Assembly: GCA_050248275.1 (NCBI GenBank)
Contig: JBFWSR010000007.1
Span: 82,065-146,064 of the forward strand
DNA length: 64,000 nt
From: CAILZL01 sp050248275
Lineage (GTDB): Bacteria > Pseudomonadota > Gammaproteobacteria > Steroidobacterales > Steroidobacteraceae
Reading direction: 5' to 3'
Below, piece by piece: positions 33,362-43,873 of this stretch (its first letter is position 1; the number at the start of each line of letters is the position of its first letter). The notes beneath the pieces are model-generated. The model was given only the letters and a program-made list of their open reading frames with translations. It was not told where the DNA came from and ran no database searches. The position numbers and the translations under genes are program-made.

Positions 33362-34534
33362 ATGGTTAGTCTGTTCAAGCGATTGGCTCAGGGTGCCGCT
33401 TGCGTTGCCCTGGCGGTGTGGTTAAGCGCCTGTTCCAAACCCGGTCAGGGCAATGCCGGTCCCGGCGGAACAGGGCCGGCGCCTCAGGTTGCGGTGGTGA
33501 CCATTCATGCGCAGCCACTGACCTTGAAGACCAAATTGCCCGGGCGCGCTTCTGCTTACGTCATTGCCGAGGTGCGTCCGCAGGTGGGCGGCATCCTCAA
33601 GCGTCGCGTTTTCCGGGAAGGCGCGGATGTGAAAGCCGGTCAGGTGCTCTACGAAATTGATCCCGCGCTTTATCAGGCCGCCGCCGACAATGCGCGCGCA
33701 GCGTTGGCCAAGGCTGAAGCCAATCTGGTGACGATAAAACAGAAGGCACAGCGTTATGCACAACTGGTCAAGTCCGGCGTCATCAGCCAGCAGGATAACG
33801 ACGATGTGGTGGCGGCGTTGGGTCAGGCCGAAGCGGATGTCACTGCCAGCAGGGCCGCTCTGGAGACCGCCACCATCAATCTGGGTTATACCCGTATCAC
33901 CGCGCCCATTTCCGGTCGCATTGGCAAGTCCAGCGTCACAGCAGGCGCGTTGCTGACAGCCAACCAGACTACGGCGCTGGCGACGATTCAGCAGCTTGAT
34001 CCGATTTATGTGGACGTGACCCAGACCAGTTCGGAGTTGATGCGGCTGCGTCGTTTGTTTGATAGCGGTCAGCTCAAGCGTGCGGATCGCGATCATATCC
34101 GTGCGGGGTTGATCTTTGACGACGGCAGTGCTTACGCACAAAGCGGCAAACTGCAATTCGCCGACATCACGGTGGACGAAAGCACCAGCTCGGTGACCCT
34201 GCGCGTGGTGTTTCCCAACCCCAGGCATGACATTCTGCCGGGCATGTATGTTCGCGCGATCCTGGAAGAGGGTGTGGAGGAACATGCCTTGCTGGTGCCG
34301 CAGCAGGCCGTTGCCCGCGATCCGCTGGGCAATGCCACGGCGCTGGTGCTCAACGTCGATGGCGTGGTTGAACTGCGCAAGCTGACCATTGATCGCGCTG
34401 TTGACAATCAATGGCTGATTCGCGATGGCCTGCAGGATGGCGAACAGGTCATTACCGAGGGCAGCCAGCGCGTCAAGCCGGGTGACAAAGCCACGGTGGC
34501 TGCTGCCGTTGCTTCGCCTGTCACTCAGTCGTAA
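33362..34534 (+). CDS. RND efflux periplasmic adaptor lipoprotein (AcrA/MexA-like)
   Basis: A 390-aa membrane-fusion protein. Lipoprotein signal VALAVWLSAC is followed by a lipoyl half-motif (RASAYVIAEVRPQVGGILKR), the alpha-helical hairpin around residues 100-165 (DNARAALAKAEANLVTIKQK), the second lipoyl part (NLGYTRITAPISGRIGKSSV) and the barrel and proximal domains (FPNPRHDILPGMYVRAIL). It links an inner membrane RND pump to an outer membrane channel. The ATG at 33362 is set by the signal. It is followed by the pump gene after nine bases; no outer membrane channel gene follows. Confidence 0.95.
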   Translation: MVSLFKRLAQGAACVALAVWLSACSKPGQGNAGPGGTGPAPQVAVVTIHAQPLTLKTKLPGRASAYVIAEVRPQVGGILKRRVFREGADVKAGQVLYEIDPALYQAAADNARAALAKAEANLVTIKQKAQRYAQLVKSGVISQQDNDDVVAALGQAEADVTASRAALETATINLGYTRITAPISGRIGKSSVTAGALLTANQTTALATIQQLDPIYVDVTQTSSELMRLRRLFDSGQLKRADRDHIRAGLIFDDGSAYAQSGKLQFADITVDESTSSVTLRVVFPNPRHDILPGMYVRAILEEGVEEHALLVPQQAVARDPLGNATALVLNVDGVVELRKLTIDRAVDNQWLIRDGLQDGEQVITEGSQRVKPGDKATVAAAVASPVTQS

Positions 34535-34543
34535 GGAGAACTC

Positions 34544-37500
34544 ATGGCGCGATTCTTCATCGACAGGCCGATTTTTGCCTGGGTTATTGCGCTGACCATC
34601 ATGCTGGCGGGTCTGCTGGCGATCCGTGCCCTGCCGATATCTCAGTATCCGACGATTGCGCCGCCAATGGTGAACATCAACGCCACTTATCCGGGCGCTT
34701 CGGCGAAAACGCTGGAAGATTCGGTGACCCAGATCATCGAACAGGCGATGCAGGGCATTGATGGCCTGAGTTATATCAACTCGACCAGCGATGCCCAGGG
34801 GCAGGCCTCCGTCATGCTGACCTTTGAGGCCGGCACTGATCCGGACGTTGCGCAGATGCAGGTGCAGAACAAGCTGCAGCAGGCCACCGCCAGACTGCCG
34901 GTCGAAGTGCAGAGCCAGGGCGTGACGGTGACCAAGTCGGTCAGGGACTACCTCATGATTGTCGGTCTGTATTCCGACGATGGTTCACGGACGCATAGCG
35001 ATCTTGCCGATTATGCGGTATCGAATCTGCAGGATACGTTGGCGCGTGTGGATGGCGTGGGCGAAGTGTCCATATTCGGTTCGCCCTATGCGATGCGCAT
35101 CTGGCTGAACCCGGACAAGCTCAACAACTACAAGTTGTCGCCGGCGGATATCAAGAGCGCCTTGCTGGCCCAGAATGCCCAGGTGTCCGTGGGACAGCTG
35201 GGCGCATTGCCGGCGATGGAAGGGCAGCAACTCAACGCCATCGTCAATGCACAGAGCCGTCTGCAAACGCCCGAGCAGTTCAGGAACATCCTGCTGCGCA
35301 CCGATCCGAATGGCGCACTGGTGCGCTTGCGCGATGTGGCGCGCGTCGAGATTGGCCGGGAGAACTACAGCCGTGAAGTCAGTTATGGCCGGTGGCCGGC
35401 GGTGGGTATTCCTGTCAGGCTGGCGGTGGGCGCCAATGCGCTGGCGACGGCCGAGCGCGTCAAGGCGAAACTGGCGGAACTCGAGCCATACTTTCCGCGT
35501 GGCATCAAGTCGATGTTGCCCTATGACAGCTCGCCCTTTGTGCGCGCCTCCATCGACGAAGTGGTGAAGACGCTGGTGGAAGCCATCCTGCTGGTGTTCG
35601 TGGTGATGTATCTGTTCCTGCAGAGCTGGCGCGCCACGCTGATTCCCACCATCGCCGTACCGGTCGTCCTGTTGGGCACGTTCGGCATCCTTGCCGTATT
35701 CGGCTATTCGATCAACATGCTCACCATGTTCGCCACCGTGCTGGCCATCGGTCTGCTGGTGGACGATGCCATCGTGGTGGTGGAAAACGTCGAGCGTCTG
35801 ATGCATGAGGAAGGCCTGTCGCCGCTGGAGGCAACACGCAAGTCGATGGAACAGATCACCGGCGCACTGGTGGGCATTGCCCTGGTGCTGTCCGCCGTGT
35901 TTGTGCCCATGGCATTCTTCAGCGGTTCCACCGGCGTGATCTATCGCCAGTTCTCGGTGACGATTGTTTCGGCGATGATCCTGTCGGTGCTGGTGGCGTT
36001 GATCTTGACGCCGGCACTGTGCGCTACCCTGCTCAAGCCGGTTGAGCATGATGAACGCGCCAGACAGCCGGCTTTCTTTCGCTGGTTCAATGACTGGTTC
36101 GCACGCAGCCAGAATGCGTATCAAGGTGTGGTGAGGCGCTGGATTGCGCGCAGCAGCCGTATCCTGATCATCTATGGCGTCATCATCCTGGCCATGGGGG
36201 TGTTGCTGGCCCGCCTGCCCACTTCATTTCTGCCTGATGAAGATCAGGGCGCCATGTTCGTGCTGGTGCAATTGCCGGTCGGCGCCACGCAGGAACGCTC
36301 CATCAAGGTGGTGCGGCAGATTCAGGATTACTTTCAGGACAAGGAAAAGAACAATATCAGGGCCGTGTTTGGCGTGAACGGGTTCAGTTTCAGCGGTGGC
36401 GGCCAGAACGCTGCCCTGGTGTTTGTGCGTTTCAAGGACTGGAGCGAACGCAAGGGCGCAGCGAACCGGGCATCGGCGATCGCCCAGCGCGCCAACATCA
36501 ATTTCTCGCAGTTTCGCGATGCATTGATCTATGCCCTGGTGCCGCCCCCGGTCAGTGGCCTGGGTACGTCTGCCGGCTTTGATCTGCAATTGCAGGATCG
36601 CGCCGGTCTGGGGCATGACGTTCTGCTACAGGCCCGCAATCAATTGCTGGGCATGGCCGCCAAAAATCCCAACATGGTGGCGGTGCGGCCAAATGGCCAG
36701 GAAGATGCGCCGCAGCTGCAGATTGAGATCGACGCCGAAAAGGCTACTGCATTGGGTCTGTCGCTTGCCGACATCAATGATCTGCTCAGCACTGCCTGGG
36801 GTGGCAGCTATGTCAATGACTTCATTGATCGCGGTCGCGTGAAGAAGGTCTATGTGCAGGGCGAGGCGCAGGCGCGCATGCAGCCCGAGGACATCGGCAA
36901 GTGGCGCGTGCGCAATAAGCTGGGCGAGATGGTGCCGCTTAGCGCCTTTGTCACTGCGCACTGGCAATATGGTCCCACCAAGCTGGAACGTTACAACGGG
37001 CTGAGTTCGATGGAGATCGTCGGCGTGGCGGCGCCGGGCAAGAGCACTGGCGAGGCCATGGAAGCGATCAAGCAGCTCATTGCCACGTTGCCGCAGGGCA
37101 TCGGCTACGAATGGACCGGCGTCTCCGTGCAGGAACTGGCGGCCGGTTCGCAGGCGCCGGCATTGTATGCGCTATCCATCGTGGTGGTGTTCCTCTGTCT
37201 GGCGGCGTTGTACGAAAGCTGGTCCATTCCTTTTGCGGTCATGCTGGTGGTGCCGCTGGGCATTTTGGGCGCGGTGCTGGTGACCTTGCTGCGCGGCTTG
37301 AGCAATGACGTTTATTTTCAGGTGGGTTTGCTGACCACCATCGGTCTGTCCGCCAAGAACGCCATCCTCATCGTCGAATTCGCCAAGGAAGCCTATGCGC
37401 ACGGCGCTGACCTGATCGACGCAACGCTGGAAGCCGTCCGGCTGCGATTGCGGCCGATTCTGATGACCTCGTTTGCATTTGCATTGGGCGTATCGCCGCT

Positions 37501-37675
37501 GGCGTTGACCAGCGGTGTCGGCTCCGGCGCGCAGAACGCCATCGGTACCGGCGTGCTGGGCGGCATTCTGGCGGCGACGGTACTGGGCATTTTCTTCGTG
37601 CCCGTGTTTTTCGTGGTGGTGTATCGGTTCTTTCCCGGCAAGCAGCGGGTGCGGCCAGAGTCGGGTACTGCTTGA
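34544..37675 (+). CDS. RND multidrug efflux pump, inner membrane subunit (AcrB/MexB-like)
   Basis: A 1043-aa HAE1-type pump. It begins MARFFIDRPIFAWVIALTIM, the hallmark start. The transmembrane proton relay contains GLLVDDAIVVVENVERLM (helix 4 Asp pair) and the later Lys helix VGLLTTIGLSAKNAILIVEF. Periplasmic porter segments such as VGQLGALPAMEGQQLNAIV are present. Full length, and no break is seen. It would export hydrophobic toxic compounds driven by protons. Only the adaptor precedes it; the outer membrane factor must come from elsewhere. The gene ends at a hairpin terminator. Confidence 0.97.
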   Translation: MARFFIDRPIFAWVIALTIMLAGLLAIRALPISQYPTIAPPMVNINATYPGASAKTLEDSVTQIIEQAMQGIDGLSYINSTSDAQGQASVMLTFEAGTDPDVAQMQVQNKLQQATARLPVEVQSQGVTVTKSVRDYLMIVGLYSDDGSRTHSDLADYAVSNLQDTLARVDGVGEVSIFGSPYAMRIWLNPDKLNNYKLSPADIKSALLAQNAQVSVGQLGALPAMEGQQLNAIVNAQSRLQTPEQFRNILLRTDPNGALVRLRDVARVEIGRENYSREVSYGRWPAVGIPVRLAVGANALATAERVKAKLAELEPYFPRGIKSMLPYDSSPFVRASIDEVVKTLVEAILLVFVVMYLFLQSWRATLIPTIAVPVVLLGTFGILAVFGYSINMLTMFATVLAIGLLVDDAIVVVENVERLMHEEGLSPLEATRKSMEQITGALVGIALVLSAVFVPMAFFSGSTGVIYRQFSVTIVSAMILSVLVALILTPALCATLLKPVEHDERARQPAFFRWFNDWFARSQNAYQGVVRRWIARSSRILIIYGVIILAMGVLLARLPTSFLPDEDQGAMFVLVQLPVGATQERSIKVVRQIQDYFQDKEKNNIRAVFGVNGFSFSGGGQNAALVFVRFKDWSERKGAANRASAIAQRANINFSQFRDALIYALVPPPVSGLGTSAGFDLQLQDRAGLGHDVLLQARNQLLGMAAKNPNMVAVRPNGQEDAPQLQIEIDAEKATALGLSLADINDLLSTAWGGSYVNDFIDRGRVKKVYVQGEAQARMQPEDIGKWRVRNKLGEMVPLSAFVTAHWQYGPTKLERYNGLSSMEIVGVAAPGKSTGEAMEAIKQLIATLPQGIGYEWTGVSVQELAAGSQAPALYALSIVVVFLCLAALYESWSIPFAVMLVVPLGILGAVLVTLLRGLSNDVYFQVGLLTTIGLSAKNAILIVEFAKEAYAHGADLIDATLEAVRLRLRPILMTSFAFALGVSPLALTSGVGSGAQNAIGTGVLGGILAATVLGIFFVPVFFVVVYRFFPGKQRVRPESGTA

Positions 37676-37687
37676 GTTGTAAAACCA

Positions 37688-37709
37688 AAGACGCGACGGA
37701 TCGCGTCTT
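37688..37709. terminator. Hairpin terminator between RND pump and DUF2905 gene
   Basis: AAGACGCGA, loop CGGA, TCGCGTCTT: a perfect nine-base stem between two convergent genes. T-rich on both sides in only a modest way, so it may serve both directions. Confidence 0.7.
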
Positions 37710-37721
37710 GTGCCCGTGGGC

Positions 37722-37925
37722 TTATTTGCGCCGGAACCAATACATCAGCAGCGAGACGACTATGCTGATCACGATTGAAGTCGTCAGCGGAAAATAAAAG
37801 CTGCCGCCAGGACGTTCGATGCGGATGTCACCGGGCAGGCGGCCGAAAGGCAGCCTGGATATCCATGGCCACAGAACCCCCATCAGGGCAATGGCAAGTC
37901 CAAGCAGGATCAGCAGACGCGACAT
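37722..37925 (-). CDS. DUF2905 small membrane protein
   Basis: A 67-aa protein with two hydrophobic helices: MSRLLILLGLAIALMGVLWP and YFPLTTSIVISIVVSLLMYW. The middle segment FGRLPGDIRIERPGGSFYFP is the DUF2905 signature. The function is unknown; the family is widespread in proteobacteria. It is read leftward, downstream of the DUF2007-type gene by 42 bp, and the two may be cotranscribed. Confidence 0.85.
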   Translation of the reverse strand: MSRLLILLGLAIALMGVLWPWISRLPFGRLPGDIRIERPGGSFYFPLTTSIVISIVVSLLMYWFRRK

Positions 37926-37967
37926 ACGCAGGTAAAGTCAGTCAGTGAAACGCAAACAGTCTGGGGA

Positions 37968-38204
37968 TCATTCTTCTTCCTCTTCAAGCGACAGCTCGCC
38001 GCGTTCGTAGGCTCCAAGCAACGCTCGCGCGGCGGGCGCAGCGCGTTCATCCACCATGATTGACAGATAGCCTACGGCTGGCACCTCGCCCAATCCGCCT
38101 TGCAACGCCGCGCCCTGTAGGAAAACCTCGAAACCCTGGTGTCTGAGCAATCCGGTCAGGAGTTGCGCCTCAATATAGTCGCTGCCTCGAAATACGGAAA
38201 TCAT
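37968..38204 (-). CDS. DUF2007-type small protein (putative signal-transducing)
   Basis: A 78-aa protein. MISVFRGSDYIEAQLLTGLLRHQGFEVFLQG is the typical DUF2007 start (an ACT-like ferredoxin fold in related structures) and it ends in an acidic run of glutamates (LSLEEEEE). Function unknown. AGGAG stands about ten bases before the ATG at 38204. The frame is open further upstream into the isocitrate dehydrogenase promoter but lacks homology there. It is divergent from icd. Confidence 0.8.
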   Translation of the reverse strand: MISVFRGSDYIEAQLLTGLLRHQGFEVFLQGAALQGGLGEVPAVGYLSIMVDERAAPAARALLGAYERGELSLEEEEE

Positions 38205-38370
38205 GAATAGATGCTCCTGGTCGTACCGGGTCAGCATACGCCGCCTGCGCTGCGTTGATACGCAGGAGTCGCGCCCAGTTCCGACGGTCGGCTTGATATA
38301 CTCCCGGGCTTTAAACGTGGCCCGAACCGTGCCGCCCACCTCCGATCCTGCCCTGTCCTGAAGGAAAGCC

Positions 38371-40593
<2,223 letters not shown>

Positions 40594-40600
40594 GGGATAA

Positions 40601-40628
40601 AGGCTGCGATGTTTAAACATCGCAGCCT
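40601..40628 (+). terminator. Perfect-palindrome terminator after icd
   Basis: A fully symmetric 28-base inverted repeat, AGGCTGCGATGTTT paired with AAACATCGCAGCCT, eight bases after the icd stop, followed by TTGTT. It marks the boundary to the accessory island downstream. Confidence 0.85.
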
Positions 40629-40765
40629 TGTTATGTATGGTCTGTTGTTAATTCACTGCTTTAGTTGATCTTGAATGAAATGATTAGTGCTGGCGTGGTC
40701 AGCTGTGCGGATTTTCTCTACGTGAGCTGGTCGTGCGGTCTCTTGGGGAAATTAAGGAGAGGGTT

Positions 40766-41221
40766 ATGAGTGAATCGAAAATTGAAATCAGGATCGGCCA
40801 GATCACCTTTTCTGGGCAGGGTGAGCAGGATTGGGTTGCAAGTCAACTGGACAAGATTCTGGCTCAAGCGGAAAAATTGATTCAACTTGCACCCGCTCCA
40901 GATGAGGCCGATGGCAGTGAGAATGGTCACAAGCCCATGGGGAAGGACGTGGGAATCGCGAAGAAGACGCTGCCTGCTTTCCTACAAGAGAAGAATGCCA
41001 AGACTCAGCAGGTCAAAAAATTTCTCGCAACAGCTGTTTGGCTAGAAGCAAAAGGCCAGAGCAGGCTATTAACGAGCGATGTAACAAAAGCTTTAAGTGA
41101 TGCAAACCAGAAACGTTTAGGAAATCCCGCAGATTGTCTCAATCAGAACGTATCAAAGGGGAATTGTGAGAAGGACGGAAAACAATTTTTTGTCACAGAC
41201 GATGGAAAGAATTCTCTGTGA
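40766..41221 (+). CDS. Uncharacterised protein, first gene of a coupled two-gene unit
   Basis: A 151-aa protein not recognised by name. Residues 4-40 form an amphipathic block (IEIRIGQITFSGQGEQDWVA), a linker follows (~45-70, acidic then Gly/Lys), and residues ~72-151 look like a winged helix: LPAFLQEKNAKTQQVKKFLA, then RLLTSDVTKALSDANQKRLG and a beta-wing ending FFVTDDG. The ATG at 40766 follows GGAGAGG. The stop overlaps the next gene's GTG (GTGA). Base use is AT-richer than icd and the liu genes. No signal peptide or membrane segment. Function unknown; context suggests a defence or mobile-element accessory unit. Confidence 0.7.
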   Translation: MSESKIEIRIGQITFSGQGEQDWVASQLDKILAQAEKLIQLAPAPDEADGSENGHKPMGKDVGIAKKTLPAFLQEKNAKTQQVKKFLATAVWLEAKGQSRLLTSDVTKALSDANQKRLGNPADCLNQNVSKGNCEKDGKQFFVTDDGKNSL

Positions 41222-41991
41222 CAAATGTAACTCGCAATACAGCTTTATCAGGAATCCCCGTTGGTTTGCGAACTCCGCTTCTTGCGGAGTTTAGCGCAAT
41301 TATCTCGAATTTCACCGAGCGCCGGTGGGCTTCTGCAGAACTATCTGGTGGGCGATTTTGCGAAATTGTTTACACCATCTTAGATGGTCATGCACGTAGT
41401 TCATATGCCGCTTCTCCCATGAAACCGTCTAATTTTGTTGACGCATGTAGACGCTTGGAGGGGAATACTGGTGTTCCTCGTAGCTTTCAAATTCTCATTC
41501 CACGACTGCTCCCGGCATTATATGAAATTCGTAACAATCGAAATGTTGGGCATGTTGGCGGTGATGTAAGTCCTGACTTTATGGATAGTTCAGCAGTCGT
41601 ATCTATGTCGAGCTGGATACTCGCAGAATTGGTTCGTGTATTGCATGCCGTCAGTACAGACGAAGCGCAGGCGGTTGTTACCGAGCTTGCGGAGCGCCGG
41701 CTACCTCTTGTCTGGCGATCCGGTGAAATTCTCAGAGTTCTTAATCCGGAGCTGCCGTTAAAGAGTCAAATTTTGCTGTTGCTAGCCTCTTCGTCCACGA
41801 AAATTCGCGCTGACAATCTCTTGAAGTGGACTGGTTACAAAGGAAAGCCTTATTTTAAGCGTCTCCTGCGACAGATGCATGAAGCGCGATTGATTGAATT
41901 TTATGAGCTAGCGGGGGAGGTGGAACTCTTGCCACCTGGTGCTGATGAGGCTGCGTTCATTGCTACAACGCGTAATCCGCATTCGTTATAG
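41218..41991 (+). CDS. Uncharacterised protein with HEPN-like motif, second gene of the unit
   Basis: A 257-aa protein, largely helical. Residues 20-150 resemble a HEPN-like bundle; ALYEIRNNRNVGHVGGDV contains R105 to H112 with six residues between (R-x6-H), the spacing of HEPN ribonuclease motifs and similar to the IRN-GH motif of abortive-infection C-terminal domains. Residues ~180-245 look like a winged helix (LKSQILLLLASSSTKIRADN, KPYFKRLLRQMHEARLIEF). The GTG start overlaps the previous stop, so synthesis is coupled. The gene is AT-richer than its neighbours. No enzyme family is recognised with confidence. RNA cleavage is only an inference from the motif. Confidence 0.7.
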   Translation: MTNVTRNTALSGIPVGLRTPLLAEFSAIISNFTERRWASAELSGGRFCEIVYTILDGHARSSYAASPMKPSNFVDACRRLEGNTGVPRSFQILIPRLLPALYEIRNNRNVGHVGGDVSPDFMDSSAVVSMSSWILAELVRVLHAVSTDEAQAVVTELAERRLPLVWRSGEILRVLNPELPLKSQILLLLASSSTKIRADNLLKWTGYKGKPYFKRLLRQMHEARLIEFYELAGEVELLPPGADEAAFIATTRNPHSL

Positions 41992-42029
41992 GGCGCCATT
42001 AAGCGAAGCGCAATGCACCGCCACTCTGA

Positions 42030-42158
42030 TCACTTCTTTTTCTCCTGCAACTCCACGAAGCCGATAGATCGCTTATTCGGTTCGGGCGGGTTCATGAGCT
42101 GGCGGATGGTCTGAATAATTCCGGTGATGGCCTGATCGTGGGCGTCGAGTCTCCGAGA
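42030..42158 (-). pseudogene. 3' relic of an ORF6N/Rha-type phage-associated gene
   Basis: The minus-strand frame that ends at 42030 reads SRRLDAHDQAITGIIQTIRQ followed by LMNPPEPNKRSIGFVELQEKKK. This resembles the C-terminal tail of ORF6N-domain proteins (HDxAIxxLIxxIRxLM-PP-IGF), recalled from family knowledge. The N-terminal domain is absent: upstream in this frame is the 3' end of the methyltransferase. It lies within a few bases of the methyltransferase stop, so it seems a leftover of an insertion or recombination at this site. Confidence 0.55.
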
Positions 42159-42159
42159 C

Positions 42160-42942
42160 TTATGCTTTTCGTGCTTTGATCTGCAATCTCGCCATTTGCA
42201 CATGCACCTGGCCGTTCGGATCTGCAGGATGAGTTCGCACATAGTTTTCGACCACCTGAGCAATGAATTCCTCGCGTAATTCGACAGGCACGGGTGAGGT
42301 GTAAGGATGCCAGGTGGTACTTATCCAGCCGGTGAGAGCGGTGGTATCCGTATGCACCATATCCTTGAGCAATAATTCGCATTGTTCTGGCTGCAGTCCA
42401 TTTTCACTGAACCAGATGGCATATTTGTCGGGGTGATGGAAGCTGAAGCTGAATTTAAAGTCTGAAAAATACTTTTTCCATTCAGAAGTGGCGCGGATTT
42501 TATCGAACGCGGCGATCATTCCGGCGCCGTTGCCAGCACCGCCCATCTGGGCAATCAATCTTCCGCCAGGACGGAGTGCGCGACTGATGCCTGCGAGCAC
42601 GGATTGGTGATCACGTACCCAGTGCAGGGCGGCGTTGGAAAATACCAGCGTGAACTCATTGTCGAATTGCAATTTGCTGGCATCCATCTGGCGGAATGAC
42701 AGATTGTCTATGCCGGTAAACTCCGTGGTTGCATGCGCGATCATGTCGGCTGATAAGTCCACGCCAACCACACGACCTAGTGGAATTTGCGCGGCGATGG
42801 AGGCAGTGATGCGGCCGTCGCCGCATCCCACGTCCAGCACCTGTTCGTTTGTCTGTAATTGAATATCTGCAAGCAGCTCGAGTGCCCAACGTTCCTGTCC
42901 CTGTGAATGACTGGCATAGGCGGCTGCGTTCCACTGGTACAT
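42160..42942 (-). CDS. Class I SAM methyltransferase, trans-aconitate methyltransferase-like
   Basis: A 260-aa methyltransferase. It begins MYQWNAAAYASHSQGQERWA; motif I is VLDVGCGDGRITASIA, followed by VVGVDLSADMIAHA, LVFSNAALHWVRDHQSVLAG and ALRPGGRLIAQMGG. These match the Tam-like group, which methylates trans-aconitate or related acids. Substrate cannot be settled here. The C-terminal end lies against a gene relic, but the protein appears complete. It is read leftward with nothing upstream for 280 bp except a repeat. Confidence 0.85.
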   Translation of the reverse strand: MYQWNAAAYASHSQGQERWALELLADIQLQTNEQVLDVGCGDGRITASIAAQIPLGRVVGVDLSADMIAHATTEFTGIDNLSFRQMDASKLQFDNEFTLVFSNAALHWVRDHQSVLAGISRALRPGGRLIAQMGGAGNGAGMIAAFDKIRATSEWKKYFSDFKFSFSFHHPDKYAIWFSENGLQPEQCELLLKDMVHTDTTALTGWISTTWHPYTSPVPVELREEFIAQVVENYVRTHPADPNGQVHVQMARLQIKARKA

Positions 42943-43068
42943 GACATGCTCCGGTTGCAGAAACTGGAATCAGCTTGCCGGAGTAGCCATGTGTTTGCAC
43001 TGACGGCTGGTGACGCAGCCATCACTGCGGGCGATGGTCGGTTCGCAATTAGCGGAACCTCTGATGAA

Positions 43069-43216
43069 CGTCATATCCGCGCAGGCGGGTATCCAGAAGA
43101 AACTGATTTAACTGGATTACAAACTGCATCATGCAATTTGCCCTTCGGGCCATCGGTCAAGACCGATGTTCGCTTCGGCATCCTGCCTGCGCAGTTCCAC
43201 TTTCGTGGGAATGACG
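43069..43216. repeat. Degenerate CGTCATTCC-type inverted repeat element
   Basis: CGTCATATCCGCGCAGGCGG at the left faces a GTGGGAATGACG end at the right, an inverted pair of the common intergenic repeat CGTCATTCCCGCG-GCGGGAATCC. The inside holds a perfect hairpin CATCGGTC-AA-GACCGATG (43151-43168). It fills the gap between the methyltransferase and phosphatase genes. No gene was seen here. Confidence 0.5.
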
Positions 43217-43225
43217 AAACAGAGG

Positions 43226-43768
43226 TTAATCAGACCTTTCCTGAATAAGCGATGCCGGGATTTTTATCCCAGCATATATTCCATGTGAGTGTCTGATCTC
43301 CTGCAGAATCTGCTGGCAGCCATCTTCCAGCAGATTCAATACATGCTCGAATCCTTCGGGTCCGCCGTAGTAGGGGTCGGGCACTTCGCGGTCGGTGTGC
43401 TTGATGCAGTAGGTACAGAATCGTTTGATCTTGTGGCGGTTGCGATGTGTTGCCAGCTTGAGCAATTCCACATGGTTGTCGTCATCCATCGCCAGGATCA
43501 GATCGAAGGTATCGAGATCGGCGCGTGTGACCTGTCTGGCGCTGCCGGTCATGGGCAGGTCGCGTTGGCGTCCGGCGGCATGCATGCGTGAATCGGGTGG
43601 GCTGCCGGTGTGATAGTCAATGGTGCCGGCAGAGTCACAGCGAATTCCATCGGCCAGTCCCGCCTCTTCCAGCAACCGGCGCATGACGTTTTCACCGGCG
43701 GGTGAACGACAGATGTTGCCCATGCAGACGAACAGGATGGAAGAGATAACCGTTGGTTGGGGGTTCAT
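43226..43768 (-). CDS. Low-molecular-weight protein-tyrosine phosphatase
   Basis: A 180-aa LMW-PTP. The P-loop is ILFVCMGNICRSPAGENV with catalytic Cys and Arg, and the general acid is in VPDPYYGGPEGFEHV (DPYY). It removes phosphate from tyrosines, arsenate-reductase-like relatives aside. The C terminus is slightly extended beyond the usual ~155 residues (HGIYAGIKIPASLIQERSD). ATG at 43768 is chosen because homology begins there; the frame opens further upstream. It lies downstream of the HDOD protein on the same strand. Confidence 0.93.
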   Translation of the reverse strand: MNPQPTVISSILFVCMGNICRSPAGENVMRRLLEEAGLADGIRCDSAGTIDYHTGSPPDSRMHAAGRQRDLPMTGSARQVTRADLDTFDLILAMDDDNHVELLKLATHRNRHKIKRFCTYCIKHTDREVPDPYYGGPEGFEHVLNLLEDGCQQILQEIRHSHGIYAGIKIPASLIQERSD

Positions 43769-43873
43769 GTTGCTGATTGAAATGGTAGTGTCCTCGGCAA
43801 CATCGTAGGGGTTTAGCCGGGACGCTGGCAACCGGTAGTCATGTTCTGGCCTTCAAGGGGGTGCAGTGTGCAT

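Larger units (their letters stand above)
40640..42158. other. Small AT-richer accessory island between icd and the methyltransferase
   Basis: After the icd terminator the base use shifts toward A and T through two coupled unknown genes, then returns at the methyltransferase. The far boundary holds a relic of an ORF6N-type gene. No integrase, tRNA or direct repeat was found at the edges by eye, so the means of insertion is not visible. Confidence 0.55.

Noticed and set aside
34985..36124. 379-codon His/Gln-rich frame opposite the RND pump
   Set aside because: Antisense to conserved pump sequence; composition is typical of shadow frames.
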